Origin: FEN-680 sp036845225 | GTDB lineage: Bacteria; Actinomycetota; Geothermincolia; Fen-727; Anoxymicrobiaceae | Assembly (NCBI GenBank): GCA_036845225.1 | Contig: DAIUEJ010000026.1 | Span: forward strand, 1-39,227 | Reading direction: 5' to 3' | Length of the DNA stretch: 39,227 bases | Shown: positions 8,262 through 15,390 of the stretch, one piece after another | How positions within the stretch are numbered: the stretch's first letter is position 1 | Layout: every line of letters starts with the position of its first letter | The notes under the pieces: model-generated | What the model was told of the DNA's origin: nothing | What the model saw: the letters and a program-made list of their open reading frames with translations, nothing else | Databases searched by the model: none | Translations under genes and position numbers: made by a program

Positions 8262-8291
8262 TTGACATAGACCCCTGTTATTCAGCATATT
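8262..8291 (+). promoter_or_regulatory. Putative promoter of the merR gene
   Basis: Consensus -35 TTGACA (8262-8267), 18-nt spacer, CATATT (8286-8291). Transcription would start inside or at the end of the inverted repeat that follows. Confidence 0.55.
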
Positions 8292-8323
8292 AAGTCTTAA
8301 GGTTTGACTTTAAGTTAAGACTT
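8292..8323 (+). promoter_or_regulatory. Perfect inverted repeat, candidate MerR operator
   Basis: Arms AAGTCTTAA (8292-8300) and TTAAGACTT (8315-8323) are exact reverse complements separated by 14 nt. The spacer itself holds related ACTTTAAG. It lies immediately after the putative -10 and 15 nt before the merR start codon, the place for an autoregulatory operator. The AT-rich composition stands out from the surrounding GC-rich DNA. Confidence 0.6.
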
Positions 8324-8338
8324 ACACCGGGGAATGAC

Positions 8339-9205
8339 ATGGCGGCGGAGGAAAAGAAGTACGGAATAGGCGAGGTCCAGGAACTCCTCAAGAAGGAGTT
8401 TCCCGACATCACCATCAGCAAGATACGCTTCCTCGAGAAAGAGGGGCTCATCAATCCCGAGCGGACACCGAGCGGCTACCGCAAGTACTCCAAGGCGAAT
8501 ATCAAGCAGCTCAGCTATATACTTCGACTTCAGCGTGAGGAGTATCTGCCCCTTTCGGTAATCAAACGCAAGATGCAGGACTTGAAATCAGGCAAAGTCG
8601 TAGCTGGCGATCTCACTGTTATGTCGGGGCAGGCAGCCGAGCCGGCCCTGACGGGCGCCGTGCCGGTCTCGGTCGACCTGGCCCCGTCAAAGCTGGGCCT
8701 CTCGGCTGAAACCCTCAAGGAGCTCGTTGACTACGGTATCGTCAAGGTCACCGAAGGGCCTGAGGGCAGATACTTCCCCCCATCAGAGATGAAGATACTC
8801 AACCTCGCCAAGGAGTTCTTCAGGTATGGGGTCGAGCCGAGGCACCTGCGCATGTTCACCCAGTTCGTTGGGCGAGAGGCGTCTTTCATCGAACAGATAA
8901 TCCGGCCGCAGCTCCAGCACAAGGACCCCAACACGAAGAGGAGCGCCCTCAAGGACCTCGAGAACCTGATGGCACTGTCGCAGATGTTCATACAGGCGTT
9001 GCTGCGTGAGGCGCTCACGATCTACCTGCCGCGTCCGGCGTCCTTCGACATGCTCGAGGACGAAGAAACGGAGCAGGCGCCGGAGCCCGAAGAGATGGAA
9101 ACGCAGCCACGGGCTGAAGTGCCGGCGGCCCCTGCTCAAGAGGAACAAGGCGCGCCGGAGGCGCAGAAGGCGACCGAGCCCAGCCCGCAGATGTTTCCCG
9201 AGTAG
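8339..9205 (+). CDS. MerR-family regulator, Rv1828-like
   Basis: 288-aa transcription regulator. The N-terminal winged helix (about 8-80) has YGIGEVQELL, ITISKIRFLEKEGLI and the TPSGYRKYS wing typical of MerR. A second helical segment (about 115-185, LGLSAETLKELVDYGIV) resembles another MerR-type winged helix, followed by a helical effector or dimer region. The last ~55 residues are an acidic, Pro/Glu-rich tail. No metal-binding cysteine set is present, so it is not a classic metal sensor. It sits right after garA, matching the actinobacterial garA-Rv1828 arrangement. A promoter and perfect inverted repeat precede it, suggesting autoregulation. Confidence 0.85.
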   Translation: MAAEEKKYGIGEVQELLKKEFPDITISKIRFLEKEGLINPERTPSGYRKYSKANIKQLSYILRLQREEYLPLSVIKRKMQDLKSGKVVAGDLTVMSGQAAEPALTGAVPVSVDLAPSKLGLSAETLKELVDYGIVKVTEGPEGRYFPPSEMKILNLAKEFFRYGVEPRHLRMFTQFVGREASFIEQIIRPQLQHKDPNTKRSALKDLENLMALSQMFIQALLREALTIYLPRPASFDMLEDEETEQAPEPEEMETQPRAEVPAAPAQEEQGAPEAQKATEPSPQMFPE

Positions 9206-9254
9206 CCGGCGCAAGGCCAACCGGGGCGGAAATGATGGTTCGGGCGGCTTGGTA

Positions 9255-9260
9255 TATAAT
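9255..9260 (+). promoter_or_regulatory. Putative -10 box (TATAAT) of the Mg2+ transport leader
   Basis: Consensus TATAAT within TATATAAT, 50 nt after the merR stop. No convincing -35 hexamer is visible. Transcription would begin near 9265-9268 and run through the structured leader. Confidence 0.55.
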
Positions 9261-9264
9261 CAGA

Positions 9265-9453
9265 GGGCGTTGTTTGCTTCCTTGGACTGGGAAGCGGGTG
9301 TAAGGACCAGATGGGCGAGAGTGACAAATCCGACAAACGAATAGGCTTAGGAGCTGGCCGCTTCTGCGAGCGTCTCGCCATGGGAGGGGTTCGGCCTTGA
9401 TTTGATTTTTTTCGGGAACGGGTGATCGTCAGCCCTCTTCCGAGGGCTTTTTT
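9265..9453 (+). ncRNA. Structured leader / candidate riboswitch-attenuator before the MgtE-like gene
   Basis: About 190 nt between a consensus -10 and an intrinsic terminator. Hairpins visible: CTTCC/GGAAG (9277-9293 area), GCGAG-cgt-CTCGC (9366-9378) nested in GGCCG/CGGCC (9356-9360 with 9392-9396) followed by a T-rich run, and the terminal AGCCCTC/GAGGGCT terminator. GTTTG near 9270 can pair with CAAAC near 9333. The 5' end GAGGGC (9263-9268) is complementary to the GCCCTC of the terminator arm, a possible antiterminator. No second promoter is evident before the start at 9487, so downstream expression should depend on read-through. It does not contain the conserved M-box or yybP-ykoY sequences that I know. 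It could instead be an independent small RNA. Confidence 0.5.
9431..9453 (+). terminator. Strong intrinsic terminator inside the leader
   Basis: AGCCCTC (9431-9437), TTCC loop, GAGGGCT (9442-9448), then six T (9448-9453). A perfect 7-bp stem ending 33 nt before the start codon of the MgtE-like gene. Confidence 0.85.
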
Positions 9454-9486
9454 ATCGCCACGTTGCGGTCTGAACGGAGCGTCGCC

Positions 9487-11295
9487 GTGCCGTATTTGAG
9501 CGCTATGCTGGGCAGGAGAATAGAGGACGAGCGAACAGGCGGCAACGGTCGCCTTGTCGACGTCGTCGTCCAGCAGGGCGCGAAGTTCCCACCCGTCAAA
9601 GGCCTCGTCGTCCAGACTGGAAGAAGCAGGAGCGCCCGGCGCCACTACGTCCCGTGGAGCGACGTCAGCGATTTCAAGCCTGCCAGGATCCTCGTCAAAG
9701 GGTACTCGGACTTCTCCGACGCCGACGAGGGCGACATCTTCCTCTACCGTGACCTGCTGGACAAGCAGATCGTCGACATGGACGGTTACCGGATCGTCAG
9801 GGTCAGCGACATCAGGATAGCCAAGTCCGGCGGCGAGCTACGGGTAATCGGCGCCGACGTCGGCGTCCTGGCGATTCTAAGGCGCCTGGGCCTCCACGGG
9901 CTGGCCGAGAGGCTCAGGAGCGAGCGAAGCGGCATCTTCCGTGACCGCATCGTCCCCTGGAACCTCGTCTCACCTATGGGCCCGATGCCATACGACGTGA
10001 GGCTCAGGGTCCCCTACAGGGAGTTCCTGGAGATACACCCGTCCGACCTCGCCGACATCGTCGAGCAGTTGCCCGAGGACCAGCGCTCGAAGGTGCTCGC
10101 TCTCATCGAGGATCCCAAGGCGGCCGAGGTACTCTCGCAGATACTCCCGGCCATCCGTTCAGAGGTCGCTGTGTCCATGGAGGACGAGAGGCTTTCAGAC
10201 CTGCTCGAGATCATGCCTCCCGACGAGGCGGCAGACGTCCTGGGCCAGCTTCCCAGGGAGAAGGCCCAGGACCTGCTCTTGCTGATGGGCATCAAGGAAG
10301 CTTCGATAGTCTCCGAGCTTCTGGGCTACGAGCCCACCACCGCGGGCGGGCGCATGACCACCGAGTTCATCGCCGTCTCGAACGATATGACCGTGGAAGA
10401 GACGATCTCCTACCTCCGGAAGGAGGCGCCCGAGGCTGAGACCATCTACTACGTGTACGTGGTCGATTCGGATGGCCACCTCTCCGGCGTGCTGTCCTTG
10501 AGGGACCTGCTGCGCGCGCAGCCGTCCGAGCGGATCGGCAACCTGATGCTTCGCGATGTCATAACCTCCGAGGTCCAGGATGACCAGGAGAGCGTCGCCG
10601 AGAAGCTCTCGCGCTACAACCTGCTCGCGGTGCCGGTGGTGGATGAAGACCACATCCTCAAAGGTATCGTGACGGTAGACGACGCAATCGACGTCATCAG
10701 GGAAGAATCCGCGGAAGACTTCTCCCAGTTGTCCGGGGTGCCTTTCGAGGAAGAGGGTACCCCGATAAGGGATGCGTTCGATGCCCGCAGGTGGGGAGCC
10801 ACCATGTTGACCTTCCTGGGCGGCGTCCTCGCGACAGCGCTGTTCGGCATCTTCAGAAAGGACTTCCTGATGGCACTGGCGCTGGTGTATTTTGTACCGC
10901 TTGCGCTGCGGGCCGCCCACGACGTATCGATCTGGTCTCTGGCCGCCGCGGTTCACGATATCCGTGACGAGAGCGTTCCCGCCTCGCAGCTCGGGCGCCT
11001 GCTGGCGCGCGAGTACCTGTACACTCTCGCCGCCGCGACTGTTATCAGCGTCCTGGGGTTCTCTGCGGGACTGCTGTGGATACGGACACGGGTCCCGGCG
11101 GTGGCCGGGGCGCTAGGGTTGTTTGTGGCCGTCGCGATCGCCGGCATACTGGGCCTCGGGGTCCCACTGCTTCTGAGGCGCGCGAGGCCGGGCCCGGCTG
11201 TGGGGCCGGGCCGCATGGTAAGCATCTTCGTTATGGCAGCATCGGTGGTGTCGTTCCTAGCTGTGAGCGGCCTCCTGGTGAAGGTCTGGCATTAG
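9487..11295 (+). CDS. PRC-barrel / MgtE-like protein with degraded pore motifs
   Basis: 602 aa. Order: two PRC-barrel-like domains (about 1-85 and 90-165), MgtE N-domain (about 180-285), a CBS pair (about 290-410) and a membrane part with four to five helices (about 435-600). The layout is that of a Mg2+ channel or sensor of the MgtE family. However, the GGN-x-G-Q motif of the MgtE pore is replaced by RAAHDVSI, and the aspartate of the last helix that coordinates Mg2+ in T. thermophilus MgtE aligns with Met (MVSIFVMAAS). It may therefore act as a Mg2+ or nucleotide sensor rather than a channel. GTG 9487 is chosen since GGAG lies 7 nt upstream. The next gene is an Nramp-family transporter. Confidence 0.82.
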   Translation: MPYLSAMLGRRIEDERTGGNGRLVDVVVQQGAKFPPVKGLVVQTGRSRSARRHYVPWSDVSDFKPARILVKGYSDFSDADEGDIFLYRDLLDKQIVDMDGYRIVRVSDIRIAKSGGELRVIGADVGVLAILRRLGLHGLAERLRSERSGIFRDRIVPWNLVSPMGPMPYDVRLRVPYREFLEIHPSDLADIVEQLPEDQRSKVLALIEDPKAAEVLSQILPAIRSEVAVSMEDERLSDLLEIMPPDEAADVLGQLPREKAQDLLLLMGIKEASIVSELLGYEPTTAGGRMTTEFIAVSNDMTVEETISYLRKEAPEAETIYYVYVVDSDGHLSGVLSLRDLLRAQPSERIGNLMLRDVITSEVQDDQESVAEKLSRYNLLAVPVVDEDHILKGIVTVDDAIDVIREESAEDFSQLSGVPFEEEGTPIRDAFDARRWGATMLTFLGGVLATALFGIFRKDFLMALALVYFVPLALRAAHDVSIWSLAAAVHDIRDESVPASQLGRLLAREYLYTLAAATVISVLGFSAGLLWIRTRVPAVAGALGLFVAVAIAGILGLGVPLLLRRARPGPAVGPGRMVSIFVMAASVVSFLAVSGLLVKVWH

Positions 11296-11319
11296 CCCTT
11301 TTCAGGATTGGAGGCCACC

Positions 11320-12588
11320 TTGACCAAGCGGCGCGAAAAGAGACTGACCAGAGCGAACTTGGGCCTCCTGCTGTCGGTGCTCGGCCCCGGCATCATCGTG
11401 ATGATGGTCGACAACGATGCGGGCGGCATCGCCACATACTCCGTAGCGGGGGCGCGTTACGGATACAAGATCCTCTGGATACTGGTGCCCACGGGACTGC
11501 TCCTCTTCATGGTCCAGGAGATGAACGCGAGGATGGGCGTCGTCACCGGAAAAGGGCTCGCCGCTCTCATCAGGGAGGAGTTCTCATTCAGGCTGACGGC
11601 GCTGATCATGATCGCCATGATCGTCGCGAACTTCGCCAACACCGTGTCCGACTTCGCAGGCATCTCTGCCGGCGCCGAGATATTCGGGATACCTTTCTTT
11701 ATCTCCGTGCCGGTCGCCGCGGTGGTGATCTGGTTCATTGTGCTCAAAGGGAGTTACAAACGCGTCGAAAAGATCTTCCTCCTGATAAGCCTGGTCTACG
11801 TCGCCTACATCATCTCCGCGATCCTGGCTAAGCCGAACTGGGGCGAGGTGGCGAGAGGCGCCTTCGTCCCGAGCGGGCAGCTCAACGCCCCCTACATCAT
11901 CCTGGTGATCACCATGGTCGGGACGACGGTGGCGCCGTGGGGCCAGTTCTACCAGCAGTCGTCGGTGGTGGACAAAGGGCTGAAGGTCCAGGACCTGTGG
12001 TTCGAGAGGATCGATACCGGGATCGGCACGCTATTTCTGACGATAGCCGCCGCGGCGATAGTGGTGTGCTGCGCGGCGGCGTTCTTCAACAAGCCCGGAG
12101 TGGGGGCGACCCACATAACGTCGGCCGACCAGGCGGCCAAGGCCCTCGCGCCTGTCGCCGGGAAATACGCGTCCTACCTGTTCGCCCTCGGGCTGCTGTT
12201 CGCCTCCATCTTCGCCGCTTCGATCCTGCCTCTCTCGACGGCATATACCGTCTGTGAGGCGTTCGGATGGGAGTACGGCATCGACCGGACGTTCAGCGAG
12301 GCCCCGAAGTTCTATACCGTCTACACGGTTTTCATCGTCGCGGGCGCCGCGTTCATAATGATACCCAACATGCCGCTCATCACCGTGATGCTCCTGTCAC
12401 AAACGATCAACGGCCTCTTGCTGCCCGTTGTCCTGACGTGCATGCTCAAGATAATCCGCAACAGGGATGTCATGGGGGACCACGTGAACGGCGATATATA
12501 TAACACGATCGCGTGGATCGCGGTCGGGGTCCTGTACGTCCTGGACCTGTGGCTTGTGATATCGAGCATCTTCCCGATAGGCCATTGA
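11320..12588 (+). CDS. Nramp-family transporter, NRMT (Mg2+) type
   Basis: 422-aa polytopic membrane protein of the SLC11/Nramp fold with about 11 helices. Canonical metal-site motifs are altered: helix 1 DPGN reads DAGG (VDNDAGGIATY) and helix 6 MPH reads APW (GTTVAPWGQFY). Loss of the helix-6 Met, which favours soft transition metals, and the His-to-Trp change are as reported for NRAMP-related magnesium transporters such as the Eggerthella lenta protein. Mg2+ uptake is thus the favoured role, and the preceding MgtE-like gene agrees. TTG 11320 is preferred over TTG 11308, since GGAGG is placed 5 nt before it. The Mg2+ preference is inference from residues. Confidence 0.85.
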   Translation: MTKRREKRLTRANLGLLLSVLGPGIIVMMVDNDAGGIATYSVAGARYGYKILWILVPTGLLLFMVQEMNARMGVVTGKGLAALIREEFSFRLTALIMIAMIVANFANTVSDFAGISAGAEIFGIPFFISVPVAAVVIWFIVLKGSYKRVEKIFLLISLVYVAYIISAILAKPNWGEVARGAFVPSGQLNAPYIILVITMVGTTVAPWGQFYQQSSVVDKGLKVQDLWFERIDTGIGTLFLTIAAAAIVVCCAAAFFNKPGVGATHITSADQAAKALAPVAGKYASYLFALGLLFASIFAASILPLSTAYTVCEAFGWEYGIDRTFSEAPKFYTVYTVFIVAGAAFIMIPNMPLITVMLLSQTINGLLLPVVLTCMLKIIRNRDVMGDHVNGDIYNTIAWIAVGVLYVLDLWLVISSIFPIGH

Positions 12589-12605
12589 GCAAGGGGGTGG
12601 AGTCG

Positions 12606-13193
12606 TTGGACGAAGGGGAGCCGGTCAGTTTCAGCGACCTCGTGAAGGCGAGGGTTGAAGACGCAGACGGCAGGCACGTGGGCCACCTGGAGGACATGGC
12701 CATGGAGCCGGACCTCGCCTCACCGTACATCGACGGGCTGGGTGTGCACCTTTTGTGGACGGACAGGGTGGCGGACGTGCTCCTGGTCAAGCGCGTGGAG
12801 GACCTTGCGGTGCTGTTGCCCTGGTCCCAGGTCGAGAGCATCACCGAAGAACTCGTTACACTGCGGAGCGTCCACCCCGACTTTCCTGTTGACAGTGCAG
12901 CGGGCAAGTGGCTCGTTCGGCGCGACATACTCAACAAGCAGATGGTCGACCCCGAAGGCAACCGCATCCAGAGGGTTGATGACGTCCTTTTGACCTCGGA
13001 GGGCGGCAGGCTCAAGGTCGCGGGGCTGGAAGTGTCCAAGGGGCTGTTGCTGGCGAGCTCGGCGCTTCGCAGGTACGTCGCCGAGATCCGCAGGAAACAT
13101 TCGAGCAAGCATGACTCCGAGGTGATCCCGTGGGACGCCGTCCAGCGGATAGACGAAGATGCGATCGTCCTCGCGGAGGACGTCCCGCGCTAG
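12606..13193 (+). CDS. Tandem PRC-barrel protein
   Basis: 195-aa soluble protein with two PRC-barrel-like repeats (about 1-85 and 95-190). It is the same domain pair that forms the N-terminus of the MgtE-like protein two genes upstream: compare RRDILNKQMVDPEGNRIQRV here with YRDLLDKQIVDMDGYRIVRV there, and EVIPWDAV with RIVPWNLV. It probably arose by duplication and may bind RNA, protein or the transporter. TTG 12606 is preferred because AAGGGGGTGG ends about 5 nt before it; GTG 12597 has no site. It is 17 nt from the transporter stop, so it is very likely in the same operon. Confidence 0.75.
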   Translation: MDEGEPVSFSDLVKARVEDADGRHVGHLEDMAMEPDLASPYIDGLGVHLLWTDRVADVLLVKRVEDLAVLLPWSQVESITEELVTLRSVHPDFPVDSAAGKWLVRRDILNKQMVDPEGNRIQRVDDVLLTSEGGRLKVAGLEVSKGLLLASSALRRYVAEIRRKHSSKHDSEVIPWDAVQRIDEDAIVLAEDVPR

Positions 13194-13198
13194 CCGTG

Positions 13199-13227
13199 TT
13201 GTTGGCGGCGCCGGGCTGGGATATACT
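13199..13227 (+). promoter_or_regulatory. Putative promoter before the carboxypeptidase gene
   Basis: TTGTTG (13199-13204), 17-nt spacer, TATACT (13222-13227). It would give a leader of about 130 nt before the ATG at 13366. Confidence 0.5.
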
Positions 13228-13233
13228 CTCTGG

Positions 13234-13365
13234 GTAGGACATGGCCGCGGATGGATCGGTTGAACGGCTGCTGGAGCGTGACTTGAGCTGGGCTGTCACG
13301 CGAGGGCCGAACCACCGGCCCGCACGTGGCCTTTTTGGGTACAAGGAGACGAGCCTCACCGGCCT
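13234..13365 (+). promoter_or_regulatory. Structured 5' leader of the carboxypeptidase gene
   Basis: About 130 nt untranslated leader with a perfect 7-bp stem GCGTGAC/GTCACGC (13276-13282 with 13295-13301) and a second 6-bp stem GGGCCG/CGGCCC (13304-13309 with 13316-13321). Then comes GGCC followed by five T (13327-13335), which resembles a weak terminator. This could be an attenuator or riboswitch. It lacks the ydaO (c-di-AMP) consensus often found before cell-wall genes in Actinobacteria. Confidence 0.35.
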
Positions 13366-14694
13366 ATGAAACGGATATACGACGAGAGCTATATGGACAG
13401 GACGCCGCGCCGGAGGCGGCAGCGGAGGTCGAAGCTCGGCTCGTTCAGCGTGAAGAACGTGAAGCTCTGGGCGGTCGGGCTCGTGCTGCTGCTCGCGTTC
13501 ATCTTCTTCATCTCCGGGCTGCTCACAGCGGCCGATGCCAACATCGGGCCGGCCGTCGCCGAGTCGGTCCGTGTGATCAAGGCGCCCCCCGGAACGAAGC
13601 CTGCCGCGCCTGGAGTGTGGGCGAACGCGGCCGTGCTCACCGACGCCGAGAGCGGCCGGGTGCTCTACAACAAGGCCGCTCACGTGAAGCTGCCGATCGC
13701 AAGCACGACCAAGATGATCACTGCTCTGGTGGTGAGGGAGCACAAGAGGCTGTCCGATAAGGTCGTGATAAGCGCGGAGGCGGCCAATGTCGGCGAGCAG
13801 GGGATAGAACTGGTTCCGGGTGAGACGCTCACGGTCGAGCAACTCCTGAACGCTCTTCTGATACAATCCGCGAACGACGTCGCGTACGCGTTGGCCCAGG
13901 GGACCGCAGGATCCGTGGAGGCCTTCTCCGCCCTCATGAACAAGAAAGCCGCGGAGCTCGGAGCGAACGACTCGCACTTCGTAAACCCACACGGCCTCGA
14001 CCAGTCCGGCCACTACTCGACCGCGTATGACCTCGCCGTCATCGGACGCGCCCTGATGAAGGACCCGGTGCTGGCGAAGATCGTGGTCACGCCTCATTAC
14101 TCCATCCCGTTCCCGCCCGGGCGCGCAGGCACGCGCATTGCGCAGAACCACAACGAGATCCTCACCCAGTACTCCGGTGCGAATGGCATCAAGACCGGAT
14201 ACACGGTGCCGGCGGGCTGGTGCCTGGTTGCATCAGCGCAGCGCGACGGCAAGTCGCTTATCGCGGCAGTCCTGAACAGCCCACACCGCGCTGACGACGC
14301 CACGGCCCTCTTCAATTACGGTTTCCAATCGACCGCGCGGGTCGTGCTCGCCGCAAAGGGACAACCGATAGGGACCAGCAGGGTGGGAGCTTTTCCTCGC
14401 CGCTACGTGTCCGTGGTGCCTCAGGCGGAGATGGCGGCGCTGACCTTCAGGGGTTCCAAAGACGTCTTCAAGGTGAAGGTCGCCGTACAGCGCACCACGC
14501 ACTCACCGGTGAAGAAAGGCGAGACCCTCGGGAAGATCGATGCGCTGCTGAACGACTCGCCGCTCGAGAACGGCAATGCGGTGGCCGCGCGGCCTCAGTC
14601 GTCATCGAACGTCTTCGGCGCGGTGTTCTTCTTCTTCTGGTACACACTGTGCTGGACTGGCAAGATACTCGCTGCGCCCTTCCGCATTTTCTGA
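13366..14694 (+). CDS. D-alanyl-D-alanine carboxypeptidase (PBP5/DacF type)
   Basis: Trims the terminal D-Ala from peptidoglycan stem peptides outside the membrane. Penicillin-binding motifs are complete: STTK (113-116), SAN (168-170) and KTG (276-278). An Arg-rich cytoplasmic N-tail precedes a membrane helix (about 33-56), so the protein is an N-terminally anchored type II membrane protein. A second hydrophobic stretch ends the protein (FFFFWYTLCW), unlike the amphipathic C-terminal helix of E. coli PBP5. No strong ribosome site is seen directly before ATG 13366; an alternative start is ATG 13393 (MDRTPRRR). It is preceded by a long structured leader. Confidence 0.9.
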   Translation: MKRIYDESYMDRTPRRRRQRRSKLGSFSVKNVKLWAVGLVLLLAFIFFISGLLTAADANIGPAVAESVRVIKAPPGTKPAAPGVWANAAVLTDAESGRVLYNKAAHVKLPIASTTKMITALVVREHKRLSDKVVISAEAANVGEQGIELVPGETLTVEQLLNALLIQSANDVAYALAQGTAGSVEAFSALMNKKAAELGANDSHFVNPHGLDQSGHYSTAYDLAVIGRALMKDPVLAKIVVTPHYSIPFPPGRAGTRIAQNHNEILTQYSGANGIKTGYTVPAGWCLVASAQRDGKSLIAAVLNSPHRADDATALFNYGFQSTARVVLAAKGQPIGTSRVGAFPRRYVSVVPQAEMAALTFRGSKDVFKVKVAVQRTTHSPVKKGETLGKIDALLNDSPLENGNAVAARPQSSSNVFGAVFFFFWYTLCWTGKILAAPFRIF

Positions 14695-14714
14695 GCTGGA
14701 AGAGCCTGTGGCGT

Positions 14715-14736
14715 GGCCTGAAAAGGCCTTCTGTTT
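14715..14736 (+). terminator. Weak candidate terminator after the carboxypeptidase gene
   Basis: GGCCT-gaaa-AGGCC stem (14715-14728) followed by TTCTGTTT. The stem is only 5 bp and the T-run is broken. Confidence 0.35.
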
Positions 14737-14787
14737 CCCGCGACGAACCCATCGCGCAGCGTTGATGATGGAGCGTTTAGACCTTCA

Positions 14788-14816
14788 TTGACCTTGCTAT
14801 ATGGTTGGAGTATAAA
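14788..14816 (+). promoter_or_regulatory. Near-consensus promoter of the DUF151 gene
   Basis: TTGACC (14788-14793), exactly 17 nt, TATAAA (14811-14816). The -10 box overlaps the AAAGGAGG ribosome-site-like sequence at 14814-14821, so a transcript starting near 14823 would lack it. Confidence 0.6.
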
Positions 14817-14832
14817 GGAGGCGGTGAGGCAC

Positions 14833-15303
14833 ATGATCAAGATGAACATCGTCGGAGTGCGTGTCGAACTGCCGACGAATCAACCGATAGTCCTGCTCCA
14901 GGAGGACGAGGGCGAGCGCTTTCTGCCTATCTGGATCGGAGCGTTCGAAGCGACCGCTATCGCCTTCGCGGTGCAGGGGGTCGAGACCGCGAGGCCGATG
15001 ACGCATGACCTCTTCAAGAACGTTCTGGAGGACCTCGACGTAAGCGTCCAGCAGGTGCTGATCAACGACCTGGTGGACGGGACGTTCTACGCGGAGATAA
15101 CGATGTTGAGGGACGGCGACAAGCACGTGATAAGCGCGAGGCCGTCCGACGCGATAGCGCTGGCCGTAAGGATGGAAGTGCCCATCTTCGCCGAGGAGGG
15201 CGTCCTCGACGAAGCCAGCATCGAGATGGAGACCGCCGACGAAGATGAGATCCAGCGGTTCCGGGATTTCCTCGATCACGTGGAGCCGCAGGACTTTCTT
15301 TGA
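14833..15303 (+). CDS. DUF151 bifunctional nuclease-family protein
   Basis: 156-aa protein of the bifunctional nuclease (BFN, DUF151) family, whose studied members show DNase and RNase activity. Conserved blocks: LPIWIGAFEATAIAF, RPMTHDLFKNVL, GTFYAEI and SARPSDAIALAVR. A C-terminal acidic segment (ETADEDEIQRFRDFLD) is common in the family. In mycobacteria the homologue (Rv1829) lies next to the garA-MerR genes; here it is 6.6 kb away. ATG 14833 is chosen, with AAAGGAGG 11 nt upstream; GTG 14824 is an alternative that would make the transcript nearly leaderless. Physiological role unknown. Confidence 0.88.
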   Translation: MIKMNIVGVRVELPTNQPIVLLQEDEGERFLPIWIGAFEATAIAFAVQGVETARPMTHDLFKNVLEDLDVSVQQVLINDLVDGTFYAEITMLRDGDKHVISARPSDAIALAVRMEVPIFAEEGVLDEASIEMETADEDEIQRFRDFLDHVEPQDFL

Positions 15304-15333
15304 AGGGCGACTCACCTGTCTCATACGAGTCCA

Positions 15334-15361
15334 CAGCCGGCAGACGGCTGCAATTACTTTT
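15334..15361 (+). terminator. Candidate terminator after the DUF151 gene
   Basis: CAGCCG-gcaga-CGGCTG, a perfect 6-bp stem (15334-15350), followed by CAATTACTTTT. The T-run is imperfect, so termination may be partial. Confidence 0.45.
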
Positions 15362-15390
15362 ACCTGGAGCGTCCTCTGAAGGGGTGAGAT

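Noticed and set aside
9265..9453. M-box, yybP-ykoY, T-box or 6S RNA
   Set aside because: None of the conserved sequence blocks I know for these RNAs is present, and the 5' and 3' ends do not form the long closing stem of 6S RNA. Kept as an unassigned structured leader.
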